Assembly (NCBI RefSeq): GCF_030269925.1
Contig: NC_085128.1
Span: 2,110,501 to 2,174,500, forward strand
From: Bombyx mori
Lineage: Eukaryota; Arthropoda; Insecta; Lepidoptera; Bombycidae
DNA: 64,000 bases
Direction of reading: 5' to 3'
Shown here: piece by piece, positions 20,902-31,327 of the stretch
How the letters are laid out: every line of letters begins with the position of its first letter
Numbering within the stretch: position 1 is the first letter of the stretch
The notes under the pieces: model-generated
Databases searched by the model: none
What the model saw: only the letters and a program-made list of their open reading frames with translations
What the model was told of the DNA's origin: nothing
Translations under genes and position numbers: made by a program

Positions 20902-23626
20902 CCAGGAGCTGCGCATCATCTACTGGAACCCCGACGGGATAGGGTCCCGGAGGTCGGAGCTCATCCGACTCGCCCAGGAGTATGACCCGCAGGTTATCCT
21001 CCTGGGCGAGACCAAGCTCAAACCTCGACAAGATTTTAGGATGCCCAACTACTTCGTGTACCGACGGGACGAACTGACCTCCAACGGGCGCCCGTTCAGG
21101 GGCACTGCGGCGCTCGTCAGGAGGGACGTGGTGCACGAGGAGCTTGAGCTACTGACCTTCGCCTCTACCAGAACGGTCGGGGTGAGGGTCCACGTACCGG
21201 GGGCCGAATTGCGGATTTATGCCGCGTATCGACCCCCGGGTCCTGATTTTGTCGAGGACGATATTAGACGGGCCTTGAACCATGATCGCCATCCGGCCTT
21301 GGTGGTCGGGGACCTCAATGCGAAACATGTCGCTTGGGGCTCCCGAATCATCACGCCGCCCGGAAGGCGATTGTACGAGGATGCCGAAAGGGGGGACTAC
21401 TGCGTGGTCGGCCCCAACGAACCCACACACGTTCCAACGTTGGCCCGGTACCAACCGGACGTATTGGACGTGTGTGTTCACAAGGGGCTACAGTGCCCTC
21501 TAGCGATAGAGGCACTGTACGACCTGAGTACCCCTCACCTACCGATCTTGGTCACGGTGGGTTTGGGGCTCACTCGGGTCGCGACATCCCCTCTCAGGCC
21601 TAGGGTCGACTGGCAGTCCTTTACGGGACTGCTGGCCGACCAATCCTTGTTTCAAGACCCGTCTACCCCTGATGAGGTCGACACGGCGGCTTCCCGTCTC
21701 GTCGACACCATCAGGGGAGCCCTGGACCAAGTGACGACTCTGGTACCCAGCGGGGGGCCCAGAGCGGAACTCCCGGTGCACCTCAAGACGTTAATTCGTC
21801 GGAAGAGGGCACTGAGGAGGCTCTGGGCGACATCTAGGTGTCCCAGGATTAAGCGCGAGCTCAACCGACTTGAGGGGGAGCTGGCGACTAAGATGCGGAC
21901 TTACCGGGGTGATTCCTGGGAGGGGGGACTGTTGGACGCGTCCGACGACCGTACGATGGCCCCCCTTCACCGCATCTGTCGCCGGCTCACCAACAAGCCT
22001 TCCCCCACTTGCCCCTTGGAGGACGAGGGGGGAAGACGGTGTTTTACACCGTTGGCTCGTGCCGAAGTTCTGGCCAACTCGCTGGAGCGGCAGTTCACTC
22101 CGAATGTCTCTGCACCCTCGATGGCTGCATTCCATCGCGAGGTGTCAGAGGGTGTAATCCACTTCCTCAAACCGGAATCGCCGGGAGTCGAGCTGGGAGA
22201 TGACGACTTAGTCACTCCCGGCGAGGTGCGCCTCCTCATCAAGTTGATGAAGAGGCGAAAAGCCCCCGGCGAGGACGGTATTCCTCCCCTCGCCCTGCAA
22301 AACCTCCCTCCCTCAATCGTGTCAGCAATGACACGATTGTTTAATTCCATTCTCCGGGTAGGACACTTCCCTGGAACTTGGAAACTGGGCAAGATCATCG
22401 TCTTGCCCAAACCCGGCAAGGACAGGAGAAAGCCCTCCAGTTACCGACCGATTACCTTGCTCTCGCACGTGGGCAAGTTGTTCGAGCGGCTGCTCCTGAG
22501 GAGAATATCGCCGTATATTCTCCTCAGGCCGGAGCAATTCGGCTTTAGAAGCGGCCACTCGACGACTCTGCAACTGACCCGTGTCCTGCATCACTTGGCG
22601 GACCGGCGAAACTCGGGCCAATACACGGTCGCGGTCCTCCTCGATATCGAGAAGGCCTTCGACCGTGTGTGGCACGAGGGGCTGGTCCACAAGCTGCGGG
22701 ACGCGGGCCTACCGCACGCTCACGTGCGACTGCTCGGGTCGTATCTGGAGGGCAGAACCTTCTTTGTCGCGGTCGAGGGCGCACGGTCTTCCGTGCGTCC
22801 CATTACGGCCGGGGTTCCCCAGGGTAGTGTCCTATCACCTATCCTATACGCCCTCTACACCAATGACATCCCCACCCTGGAGGGTCACCTTCGGGCGTGG
22901 GAGGAGGACGTGAAGTTGGCCTTGTTCGCTGACGACTCGGCCTACTTCTCGTCCTCTCCGTTCCCCTCTGCAGCCATTATGAGGATGCAGAGGCTTTTGG
23001 ATTTACTGCCCCAGTGGCTGGACCGTTGGAGAGTCGCGGTCAATGTGGGAAAGACCGCGGCCTTACTCTACGGTCCGGTCCGTATCAGAGTCGTCCCAAA
23101 GAAATTCAGCCTCCGAGGTGTGAATGTCGAGTTCAGGACCACGGTCCGGTATCTCGGATGCGACATCGACCGCTCCTTGAGCATGGTCGCGCACGTCAAC
23201 CGAGTCATCGGTCAGACTCGCGCGGCCAGGTTCTTGTTGCGGCCGGTGTTTGCGTCCGGGCTTCCGACCAGGACCAAACTCGCCATTTACAAGACATACG
23301 TCCGTTCCCGCCTCACATACGCTGCTGCGGCCTGGTATCACCTGTTGTCGCCGTCCCAGCGATCTAGGTTGCAGGCCCAGCAGAGTCTTTCCCTCCGCAT
23401 TATCGTCGGGGCCGGGCAGTACGTCAGAAATGACGTTATTGCCCGGGACCTAGGTGTGGAGTCGCTCGTGGAGTTTGTGACTAGGCTCGCCCGTAATATG
23501 TACGAGCGAGCCGAAAACGGGCCCCATGAGCATCTCCACAACATAGCCCCGCTGCACGCCAGACCACCGGATGGTACGGCGTTGCCGCGGGAGCTATTGG
23601 TACCCCCGACGATCGTTCGGAGATAA
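20894..23626 (+). CDS. ORF2 (AP-like endonuclease + reverse transcriptase) of jockey-clade LINE
   Basis: About 910 residues, started at the ATG in AATGGCTAG because an upstream in-frame TTG is unlikely to be used. Endonuclease domain residues 1-225: IIYWNPDGIG, ILLGETKL and VVGDLNAKHVAWGS are present, but the usual S-D-H motif reads S-T-P-H (near residue 212). Reverse transcriptase follows: APGEDGIPPLALQ, GFRSGHST, LLDIEKAFDRVW, GVPQGSVLSPILY and the catalytic F-A-D-D at 678-681. The C-terminal part has LAIYKTYVRSRLTYAAAAW. No RNase H is seen. The protein would nick target DNA and copy the RNA by target-primed reverse transcription. The frame is uninterrupted; the altered endonuclease motif is the only oddity. 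Confidence 0.93.
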   Translation: MASQELRIIYWNPDGIGSRRSELIRLAQEYDPQVILLGETKLKPRQDFRMPNYFVYRRDELTSNGRPFRGTAALVRRDVVHEELELLTFASTRTVGVRVHVPGAELRIYAAYRPPGPDFVEDDIRRALNHDRHPALVVGDLNAKHVAWGSRIITPPGRRLYEDAERGDYCVVGPNEPTHVPTLARYQPDVLDVCVHKGLQCPLAIEALYDLSTPHLPILVTVGLGLTRVATSPLRPRVDWQSFTGLLADQSLFQDPSTPDEVDTAASRLVDTIRGALDQVTTLVPSGGPRAELPVHLKTLIRRKRALRRLWATSRCPRIKRELNRLEGELATKMRTYRGDSWEGGLLDASDDRTMAPLHRICRRLTNKPSPTCPLEDEGGRRCFTPLARAEVLANSLERQFTPNVSAPSMAAFHREVSEGVIHFLKPESPGVELGDDDLVTPGEVRLLIKLMKRRKAPGEDGIPPLALQNLPPSIVSAMTRLFNSILRVGHFPGTWKLGKIIVLPKPGKDRRKPSSYRPITLLSHVGKLFERLLLRRISPYILLRPEQFGFRSGHSTTLQLTRVLHHLADRRNSGQYTVAVLLDIEKAFDRVWHEGLVHKLRDAGLPHAHVRLLGSYLEGRTFFVAVEGARSSVRPITAGVPQGSVLSPILYALYTNDIPTLEGHLRAWEEDVKLALFADDSAYFSSSPFPSAAIMRMQRLLDLLPQWLDRWRVAVNVGKTAALLYGPVRIRVVPKKFSLRGVNVEFRTTVRYLGCDIDRSLSMVAHVNRVIGQTRAARFLLRPVFASGLPTRTKLAIYKTYVRSRLTYAAAAWYHLLSPSQRSRLQAQQSLSLRIIVGAGQYVRNDVIARDLGVESLVEFVTRLARNMYERAENGPHEHLHNIAPLHARPPDGTALPRELLVPPTIVRR

Positions 23627-24435
23627 AGCTCCTCGCCGGCTGTGAGGCCGGGGAGGACCTATGAGCGCCCCTCTCGGAGCTGAGTTTCATCAGCCTCTAG
23701 CCCCACGCCTCTTGCCCGTTTGGCGGGTCCCCCGTATGGGGACCGCGGCTGCACCCCGTAGGTGCAGCCTCATTTCCATGAGGGGCTTTGACCCCACCCC
23801 CCACCCCCTTTTGGGATGGGGTGTTCTTACCCGCTACAATCCTCCCCCCCATCAATATTGTATAACGATGGGGAGAGGGGGAGAGGACTGTAGCGTGGAG
23901 TGCGGATTCGCTCTCTCCCCCATATTAGGTTAGCTAGGTTATGTTAGGTTAAGTTAGATTAGGATTAGTTTAGGTGTGACGGCGCGCGCTGTCCCGGCAC
24001 TCCACGGAGTGCAGGAACGGCGCGCTGCCGTCACTTAGATGTAAGTTAGATTAAGTTAGGTTTACTCTCGGTTAAGTTAGGTTAAGATGAAATTGTAAAA
24101 CCAAAAAAAAAAAAAAAAACAAAAGTAAAAAAAAAAAAAAAACAATAAAAAAAAAAAAAAAAAAAAAAAAACAAAAAAAAAAAAAAATTATATGGAGGAG
24201 AGCAGCAGCCGCCCCCGGAAGAAGGGAAGAATGAAGAGGAAGAAAGAAGAGAAGAGAAGAGTGAAGAAGGAGACGAAGAAAGAAGTCGACCCCACACACA
24301 TCTTCAAGCCTGCCTGATACTCCATCCAGCAGCGCATCACCCCTGCCTTATTAGGCAGGGAGCTACATGTCCGGGCAGAGGGGTTTCCCCGAGGCCCGCT
24401 CCGCGCCCCCGCAAGGGGACGCGACGACCCCACGA
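23627..24435 (+). other. 3' UTR of jockey-clade LINE: TTAGG-like blocks, hairpin, A-rich tract
   Basis: The first 300 bp are GC-rich with C/G runs. Degenerate TTAGG/GTTA repeats at about 23926-23975 and 24035-24087 flank a long inverted repeat at 23976-24034 (arms begin gtgacggc and end gccgtcac, loop near cacgg). An A-rich tract broken by single C or G bases spans 24101-24187. A purine-rich then GC-rich stretch leads to the direct repeat at 24436. Confidence 0.7.
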
Positions 24436-24525
24436 CTATACGATCCTACTGTGACATCGTCTATAGGTAGATAGATAACCACTTAATTTCAAAATTGCTA
24501 TGTATATATCCTAGACAAATTTTAC

Positions 24526-24772
24526 ATTTTTTTGTTATTGTTTAGATGGGTGGACGAGCTCACAGCCCACCTGGTGTTAAGTGGTTACTGGAGCCCATAG
24601 ACATCTACAACCTAAATGCGCCACCCATCTTGAGATATAAGTTCTAAGATCTCAGTATAGTTACAACGGCTGCCCCACCCTTCAAACCAAAACGCATTAC
24701 TGCTTCACGGCAGAAACAGGCAGGGCGGTGGTACCCACCCGCACGGACTCATAAGAGGTCCTACCACCAGTA
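24526..24772 (-). mobile_element. Bm1 SINE, truncated at the CCAGTAA point
   Basis: Minus-strand Bm1 with T-rich tail on the left and conserved body. It ends at ctaccaccagtaa; the tRNA-like head is absent. The same 5' cut point occurs in six other copies in this window. Confidence 0.88.
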
Positions 24773-25128
24773 AAAAACATATATGTATGTCAATAAAAAC
24801 CTAAAGCTGGTAAATAAAAACAGTTCAATTAAATGACAATCGATACGGAAAACTGTCAAAAAGCGTATTCCTGTCATCGTTCCGCATCATTAGACAACAT
24901 GAAGCCATTCGGGCGCATTCCGATGTCCCTCTGTGACGCCCCCATGCCATTAGTTGCACACTGCAGTGGACTCGGGGGATGTATCTTGTGTACAGTTTTG
25001 AATATGTTAAAAATTTCTTGTTTATCGCGATAAACAGTACGTCAAGCACAAAAACCTATCGAATTCGTAATGTAAATGTATCGAGTCCTCGATACGAAAA
25101 CGGATACTGTTAGATGGTAAGTAGTAAT
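24773..25128. other. Unassigned DNA between two Bm1 copies
   Basis: Short frames (66-74 codons on opposite strands) without domains. Nothing else recognised. Confidence 0.4.
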
Positions 25129-25377
25129 CTTTTTTTTTTATTGCTTAGATTGGTGAACGAGCTCACGGCCTACCTGGTATTAAGTGGTCACTGGAGCCCA
25201 TAGACATCCACAACGTGAATGCGCCACCCACCCTGAGGTATAAGTTCTAAGGTCTCAAGTATTGTTACAACGGCTGCCCCGCCCTTCAAACCGAAACGCA
25301 TTACTGCTTCACGGCAGAAATAGGCAGGGCGGTGGTTCCTACTCGCGCGGACTCACAAGAGCTCCTACCACCAGTAA
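25129..25377 (-). mobile_element. Bm1 SINE, truncated at the CCAGTAA point
   Basis: Minus-strand Bm1 with tail T run at 25130 and right end ctaccaccagtaa. It is followed by aagtaaagtaaagtagt, which resembles the left flank ggtaagtagt, so an imperfect TSD is possible. Confidence 0.87.
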
Positions 25378-25825
25378 AGTAAAGTAAAGTAGTCGATAGC
25401 CAGCCTTCGATCTTTTTACGTTACCGTATGTCAAAACAATTCTCGTGCTCTCTATTATGAGTCTAAGTTTCCAGAACTTGACGATTCGATTGCGAAACGA
25501 AAATAAGTTAATTGATTCGTACCGCTGAAATTAATTCTGTTTACCGACGGTAGGGGCGCTGTTTAAAGTTTAAATTTTATACACTTTTTCTCGATAACGA
25601 TACGAATCCTTTTCCGATAGTCATTCGTGCTTTCCCCTGTTTCAAGTCCGATGAAAATTAAAACGCATTGCTTTTTAACACGCTCTTAATAACTTGACCT
25701 GTCAATAAAGGGAATTAAATAATATAACGTTAAATAACGTAATGAAATCTTTCAAGATTCTTTTCACTAACCACATGAGGAACGACTAACTTAAAAACTT
25801 GAAGGAGAGATGGAAATATAATTAT
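25378..25825. other. Unassigned DNA
   Basis: AT-rich, no repeat or coding signal recognised. Confidence 0.4.
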
Positions 25826-26190
25826 TTCATTACTTCCACCTTATGTCCCCACTAGGAAAAAGAAAGAGAGGAAGATAATTTACTAGATGGGAAGACGATA
25901 TAAAGAAAGTAGCAACTACAAACACAAAGTAGTTACTACAAACTGGGTTAAAATCGGCCAATCTATAATAGAGAAGATTGGCTATCCTTGGAGGAGGCTT
26001 TTACCCGAAGAGGGTTTCTTGCAAGTGAGAAATAATACCTAATGTTATTCAACAAACAGACAACAAACTTATTTATTAGTTAATTAATCAATAGCATAGA
26101 TCACATTGCGTTAATTTTTGTTTTTATGTCACTTGTATGAAATAAAAGGCTTTTTATTATTTATTTATAATAATTATTATTATAACCCTA
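25826..26190 (+). pseudogene. LINE fragment, RT C-terminus with (ATT)n tail
   Basis: The + strand reads a Lys/Arg-rich stretch, then RWEDDIKKVA, and after two stops WLSLEEAFT and RGFLQ. It ends in a 3' UTR finishing gaaataaaaggctttttatt. It is related to the minus-strand fragment at 14931-15205. It is 5'-truncated and interrupted by stops. Confidence 0.6.
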
Positions 26191-27519
26191 ACCAGGGCTA
26201 CCAGGAAAAAAATATTCAAGTTTTTGTCCAATTTACTATTTAAGCGAGGTCTAAGTGTGTGTTAAACTCTATTGTCTCTGTTTATCTGGTCATTCTAATT
26301 TCCATACTCCTTTCTATATTTTGACTTATGAGATATTTGTTTTACTAATAGCTTCTCGTTTAAAAAGTATTTAAATAATAAATGTAAGTAATAAAGTAAT
26401 AAAATTTAATGAGGACACTTGACAATCTCTTTTAAGAAAAAAATGTATGGAAATATTCATAATGCAGATTATAGTGAAACTATCTAAGACCTTATTTATA
26501 TCGAAGGCTATAGTTACATCCCCGACTGAGCTAAGTACCAGCCGCCCTTCAGAAAATGATTTGAGTTTAATATCCACCCTGAGTGCGCTGCATTCTTTCA
26601 AGGGATATGGCAAGCGGGAAATCCGTGGGGTTCCACCGTGCTACGTTTACAAATACTCAAAAAATTACAATATTTTATCGAACCTTACCATGCACCCATT
26701 TTGAGTGGTAATAATCTAAATCAAACTCCGAGATGATTAAGTTTTTTTTAAATCATTAGTGTTACCGTCGATGGCCAAGAGAAAGATTGTTACGGGTGCC
26801 GAAAACAACAGTGAGACAGGAATCGTAAAAAAACAACCAGGAATCAAACGGGCCCTCCGGAGTACTAGTCGTAGTCCTCTCCCTTGCGCCGATAATTCTC
26901 ATGCTGAGGGTCGTGGCCTCATGAGGCTTTCTTGGTAAAATATACACGGTGGGATTCTGCGTCCTTCCACGGCAGTGCTTTTGGAAGAGATTTAGTTCTT
27001 CGAGGCCGCTGAAGCCTTAGCCTACTCATAGTCACTAGCCATAAAAACATCGAGCCGTGAACATAAAAGAGTATAAATAAATAAAGTTTGTTGAAATGTA
27101 GTCAAACTTACTGAGTCACAAGTCGCTTTCTCGCCTGCAAGCAAGTAGAATTGCCGATGTGAACGCAGCACCAGGGTTGCCACGAATGGAAAGTAGTGTG
27201 AGTGATATCCGACAATGACAGAGTGGGAATCTTTGACGCGAGGGTCTGTCAGTCTGTTTGTGTTTTGTAAAATAAAAGGGACTGATATTGATGCTGCTTT
27301 TAGCGTCGGGACTGTTTAGCTGCCTTCGAATGACTGGGGACTGTCAAAAGTTTGCGAAATGTCAGATATTTTGTCATACTTACGAGGCAGGTCCATTGCG
27401 AGATAGATGCATCAGATTTTTGGAGTAGTATCCGTCAAATTATACCAAATGTTTTTTTTTTTTTAAGTACACAGCTAATGTAAAGAATGTATTATACGAA
27501 ATATTTTTTCGAACTAGAA
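26191..27519. other. Unassigned DNA
   Basis: About 1.3 kb. The part 26760-27060 is less AT-rich (gggattctgcgtccttccac) and may be an unrecognised repeat. There is no coding feature I can support; frames stay below 90 codons. Confidence 0.4.
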
Positions 27520-27765
27520 GGGTGGGTCAACTTATGGCCTACCCGCGGCTAGTCATCACAACACCTATAAGTCTTCATAACGTAATTTCCAGAACCCCCC
27601 TTGAGATATCAGATCGAAATATTATTTGGATTGTATAACTACTGTCTTTGACTACGTATGACTACGCATATTTGCTTAGAGGCAGAAATAAACAGAATAA
27701 CGGTACTTATCCGTGCCGGACTTACAATTCACCAGTAATTACCTACACAAATCTTATGAACAGAT
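27520..27765 (-). repeat. Very old Bm1-like remnant
   Basis: The order gggtgggtcaacttatggcc, ccttgagatatcag, gcttagaggcagaaataaac and ccagtaattacctacac follows minus-strand Bm1, with many mismatches. Confidence 0.5.
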
Positions 27766-28739
27766 ACTAAAAACTTTTACGGCTTAATATCGGATTTGTT
27801 ATTCACATTTTACAATTTCCGATGTTCATCCAACGAAAATACGTCACAAAAAATCCCCTGCTATGCTTACATGATAAATGATTTCAGAACTTTTATGTTA
27901 GTTTATTACACGACTGCATAATTTGGATCCCAAAAGAACCGAACAACTTGCCACCGCACTGAAAACCACACCGATGTAGCTCCACAAAAAGTAATTCAGA
28001 AAGACGAAAACTTACCATTTCCTTATCCGAACGGGACTGAAGCGAAAGTTCTGCTCATAACATTACACAGGATGTTCGCTCCGCGCTAATAGCCCGTGTC
28101 GTCATAAATTGCAGGGTAAGGATGCGCTTGTGACGTCATCCGGCGCACGGGGGGAAACAAATGCTGCTTCTGATTTAGTCCTTGTTCTTCGAAATATTCT
28201 TTGTAACTCCTCCAAGGAAGACGAACGGATTTTTGTCTCAACAACTAATTGCTCGCCTCAATATTCTAAAGCGTATTTATTGGTATGCGTTCTAGACCTT
28301 ATACTACAGGGTTTGCTACAGTCGGAAAATCTTCCACCTAGCTGTGTTGTTACTGAGTGTTGTTTGAAAAATGCATTTGCAGTTACCGTGAAAATGTCGA
28401 TAGCGCGATTCAAGATTTTGAAAAATCACTTCTATTCTAAAGAGGAGATTATTAAATCTTATTTAATCATGTTTTTAAGTATAATCAAATATTCAGTGTT
28501 GGGGAAATATACAAAAATTTTGTTCAGACGAGGATAATACCTAAGAGCTTAGTATTCGCTCAGCGATCGATTGTCAACTTGATCATTCAACACCTCAAGA
28601 TTTGTAACGCTGTAATGTTTATTGTTTCATTATAGCCGTATGTATCTACTATTTTTTTGATTGAATAACACTAAAGTTCTTCAAGAGCAAATAAACAACG
28701 AACAAGAACACACAGCGGAATAGACACTAAGTTTAGTTA
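27766..28739. other. Unassigned DNA with one 142-codon ORF
   Basis: An open frame at 28109-28537 (+) has 142 codons, with Ser/Leu-rich sequence ending in Lys/Arg-rich segments. I recognise no domain, no signal of splicing and no relative. It may be chance or part of an old element. Nothing else is visible. Confidence 0.35.
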
Positions 28740-28975
28740 TTTTTTTTTAGAAAAGAAGTTTTACTGTTGGCTCGCAGACACTTTCCAGTTTCACCTGAGC
28801 TCGGCCTCAGACAGGAGGGGTGTGATTTGCTAACAGCTATCCGAGCGCCGTCGAAGGAAACCTAATAGCTTGAAGGTAGCGGCTTCGCGAATGCTTCTAC
28901 TGCCAGTTCAGAATCGCGACCCGTTGAGAAGATCCGGCGAGAAACTCAGCAGACTAGAAGGATCTGTTGGACGCA
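28740..28975 (-). repeat. BMC1-like LINE 3' UTR fragment
   Basis: T run at about 28740, then ggctcgcagacactttccag, cgaatgcttctactgcc and cgcgacccgttgagaag...gagaaactcagcagac. This parallels the 3' end of the LINE at 15216-15450. The hairpin arms have decayed. Confidence 0.7.
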
Positions 28976-29006
28976 TCAAATATTAAATATCTACAACTAC
29001 AATAGA

Positions 29007-29263
29007 AAGTCGTCGTGGCCTAAAGGATAAAACGTCCGGTGCATTCGTATCTAGCGATGCAACAGTGTTCGAATCCCGCTGGCGGATACCAATTTTTCTA
29101 ATGAAATACGTACTTAACAAATGTTCACAATCGACTTCCGCGGTGCAGGAATAACATCGTGTAATAAAAATCAAACCCGCAAAATTACAATTTGCGTAAT
29201 TACTGGTGGTAGGAACTCTTGTGAATTCACACGGGTAGGTACCACCACTCCGCCTATTTCTGC
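29007..29263 (+). mobile_element. Bm1 SINE with tRNA-like head, 3' truncated
   Basis: Begins gtcgtcgtggcctaaagg (A-box region), continues gtgttcgaatcccgc (B-box region) and runs through the body to cgcctatttctgct. The second half and poly(A) tail are missing, which is unusual for a retrotransposed copy and suggests a later deletion. Confidence 0.85.
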
Positions 29264-29813
29264 TAAAAACATCGCCTTAATAATTTCAGTCGCGGAAGCA
29301 AAGAAAAGTAAAATAGACATTATTTAAATTTAATAACGACTACCCTCATTCTCGAATAAAAGAAGAACCGTATAAAATAAAAATACTTAACTTAGTACAT
29401 AAAAAAAATACTTTTTGTGACAAAATTGAAAATGAATTACCTTATAGATGATAATTGTAATTCCACGAACAACAACAAGTGGAAAGCAGCGTTCACGGTA
29501 CATCAAATGGGAGCCGTCAGACGATTTATTGGCTCGCCAATTAAACACCTAATGCATACACGCGCACAATACGCTCGTAAATTAACAACTCGAGCCTTTC
29601 TCTCGACTAATGAGTTTGTTAACATTAATTAAGACGCACCTACGCCACAGAGAAATTAAAATTTAATGAGTCAACTTTACACTAGGGTATTGTTGGATCA
29701 CACAGATTCTTCAACCGCGACTCGTGAGGCCGCCTGTTTTGTTTATTTTTGAACTGTGTACCTTTGGCTTGATGGAATGTGAACGTTTCCTGCGACATTA
29801 AGTACATTATATT
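29264..29813. other. Unassigned DNA
   Basis: No recognisable features. One 71-codon frame at 29417-29632 lacks any domain. Confidence 0.4.
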
Positions 29814-30064
29814 TTACTGGTGGTAGGACCTCTTGTGAGTTCGCGCGGGTATTTACCACCACCCTGCCTATTTCTGCCGTGAAGCAGTAATGCGTTTCGG
29901 TTTGAAGGATGGGTCAGCCGTTGTAACTATACTTGAGACCTTAGAACTTATATCTCAAGGTGGGTGGCGCATTTACGTTGTGGATGTCTATGGGCTCCAG
30001 TAACCACTTAACACCAGGTGGGCTGTGAGCTCGTCCACCCATCTAAGCAATAAAAAAAAAAAAC
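29814..30064 (+). mobile_element. Bm1 SINE, 5' truncated at TTACTGG
   Basis: Starts ttactggtggtaggacctc, contains the complete 3' half and ends in cccatctaagcaataaa with an A tail. It is one of seven copies that begin at the same place. Confidence 0.9.
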
Positions 30065-30069
30065 CTTGA

Positions 30070-30190
30070 AACATGCGTTCTATATCTCAATTTTTCAGTA
30101 CAACGGCTGCCCCGCTCTTCAAACCGAAACGCATTACTGCGGCAGAAATAGGCAAGATGGTAGTACCTACCCGTGCGGTATCGCAACGGT
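30070..30190 (-). repeat. Partial Bm1 SINE
   Basis: Minus-strand body only: tatatctcaatttttcag, acaacggctgccccgctctt and gcggcagaaataggcaag. It lies next to a + strand copy. Confidence 0.75.
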
Positions 30191-30911
30191 ATCGCGGTAA
30201 CGCCAGTAGATGATATTCAAATTCTTAATTTTGACAATTTCAAAATACACATCTACAGTTATTCAAGTCAGAACTACAAAAGTATCTCACTCTTTCTCTC
30301 CCAAAGAGACATACAAATAAATCTTTAATTTCTGTTTAAAACACAAAATGAGTCGTCTGTTATCAAAGGTGGCAATCTGTGCATTTGGACAAAAAATGTT
30401 ATTGATATGTCAATACAGATTGATTTGAATATAATCGTCTCCTTCAAAGAATACGGTTCAAAACCTCCATTAAATAAAGGTTAATACTTAACCTGTTATT
30501 TATCTAAGATGTCGTTCAGAAGAGTTTTGTCTGCCAATAGAATACAAAGTCAATAATTCGTTTTTCTGATTTAATGACTCAAATAAAGCTACATAAGTAA
30601 ATAACAGGCAATACATTAACCATTTACAATCCAGCCTGCTTAATGTTTCAGTGGATCGCTGTTTATATTTTTTTCATAAGAATCTAAAAGCGCACGTAAA
30701 TATCGAGGGAATCGCGTTAAAAATCCAACATTTTCCCGGAGCAACTCCCAGACCGCCGCTCCGTCGAGTCGAAACGAGTTAAGATGTTGTATAGACGCTC
30801 TAAAAGATCGATACATCAAACCCTTACTCTTTATTTCAATTAAGAAATATATATACTCGCATGAAAACAAAATCGAATTTTTTTCGACAGTAATATAACA
30901 AAACCGACGTT
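30191..30911. other. Unassigned DNA
   Basis: AT-rich. A 76-codon minus-strand frame at 30640-30870 has no domain. Confidence 0.4.
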
Positions 30912-31131
30912 GAAGTCTTCGTGGCCTAAAGAAGAAGACGTCCGGTGCGTTCGTGTTGAGCGATGCACCGGTGTTCGAATCCTAAACGGGTACCAATTTT
31001 TCTAATGAAATACGTACTCAACATTGATTGACTTCCACAGTGAAGGAATAACATCGTGTAATAAAAATCAAACCCGCAAAATTATAATTTGCGTAATTAC
31101 TGATGGTAGGACCTCTTGTGAGTTCACGCGG
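30912..31131 (+). repeat. Bm1 SINE, head half
   Basis: tRNA-like head (gtcttcgtggcctaaagaag, ggtgttcgaatcc) and first part of the body up to gttcacgcgg. It joins directly to an inverted Bm1 fragment. Confidence 0.82.
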
Positions 31132-31327
31132 TATTGCTTGTATGGGTGGACGAGCTCACAGCCTTCCTGGTTTACAGTTGTTACTGGAGCCCATACACGT
31201 CTACGACGTAAATGTGCCACCCACCTTGAGATATAAGTTCTAAGGTCTCAGTATAGTTAGAACGGCTGCCCCACCCTTCAAACCGAAACGCATTACTGCT
31301 TCGCGACAGAAACATACAGCATGGTGA
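31132..31327 (-). repeat. Bm1 SINE, tail half, inverted relative to its neighbour
   Basis: tattgcttgtatgggtggac to gcttcgcgacagaaacatac on the + strand, i.e. the minus-strand 3' half. It abuts the + strand head half without a poly(A) between them. Confidence 0.82.

Larger units (their letters stand above)
17248..24446 (+). mobile_element. Jockey-clade non-LTR retrotransposon, apparently full length
   Basis: Two intact ORFs with a long 5' region (17259-18702) and 3' region (23627-24435). An 11-bp perfect direct repeat CTATACGATCC at 17248-17258 and 24436-24446 fits a target-site duplication and would make the element about 7.18 kb. ORF1 has the pre-zinc-knuckle region plus CCHC knuckles typical of jockey elements, and ORF2 has endonuclease and RT without RNase H. 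No stop codon or frameshift is visible in 4.9 kb of coding sequence, so the copy is young. The 3' boundary is inferred from the repeat, because the last 248 bp follow, rather than precede, an A-rich tract. Confidence 0.85.

Noticed and set aside
23926..24087. Genuine internal telomere array
   Set aside because: The TTAGG-like units are degenerate, short and interrupted by a hairpin inside a LINE 3' UTR, so this is not a true telomere tract.
24072..24433. Minus-strand frames rich in Phe/Ser/Leu over 24072-24433
   Set aside because: They are translations of the A-rich tract and purine-rich 3' UTR of the jockey LINE; low complexity only.
28109..28537. 142-codon frame as a host gene
   Set aside because: No recognisable domain, no splice or promoter support, and surrounding DNA is repeat-rich. 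Kept only as an unassigned frame.
29007..29090. Possible tRNA gene (A- and B-box-like sequences)
   Set aside because: The sequence is the tRNA-derived head of a Bm1 SINE. It does not close a proper acceptor stem and repeats in other Bm1 copies.
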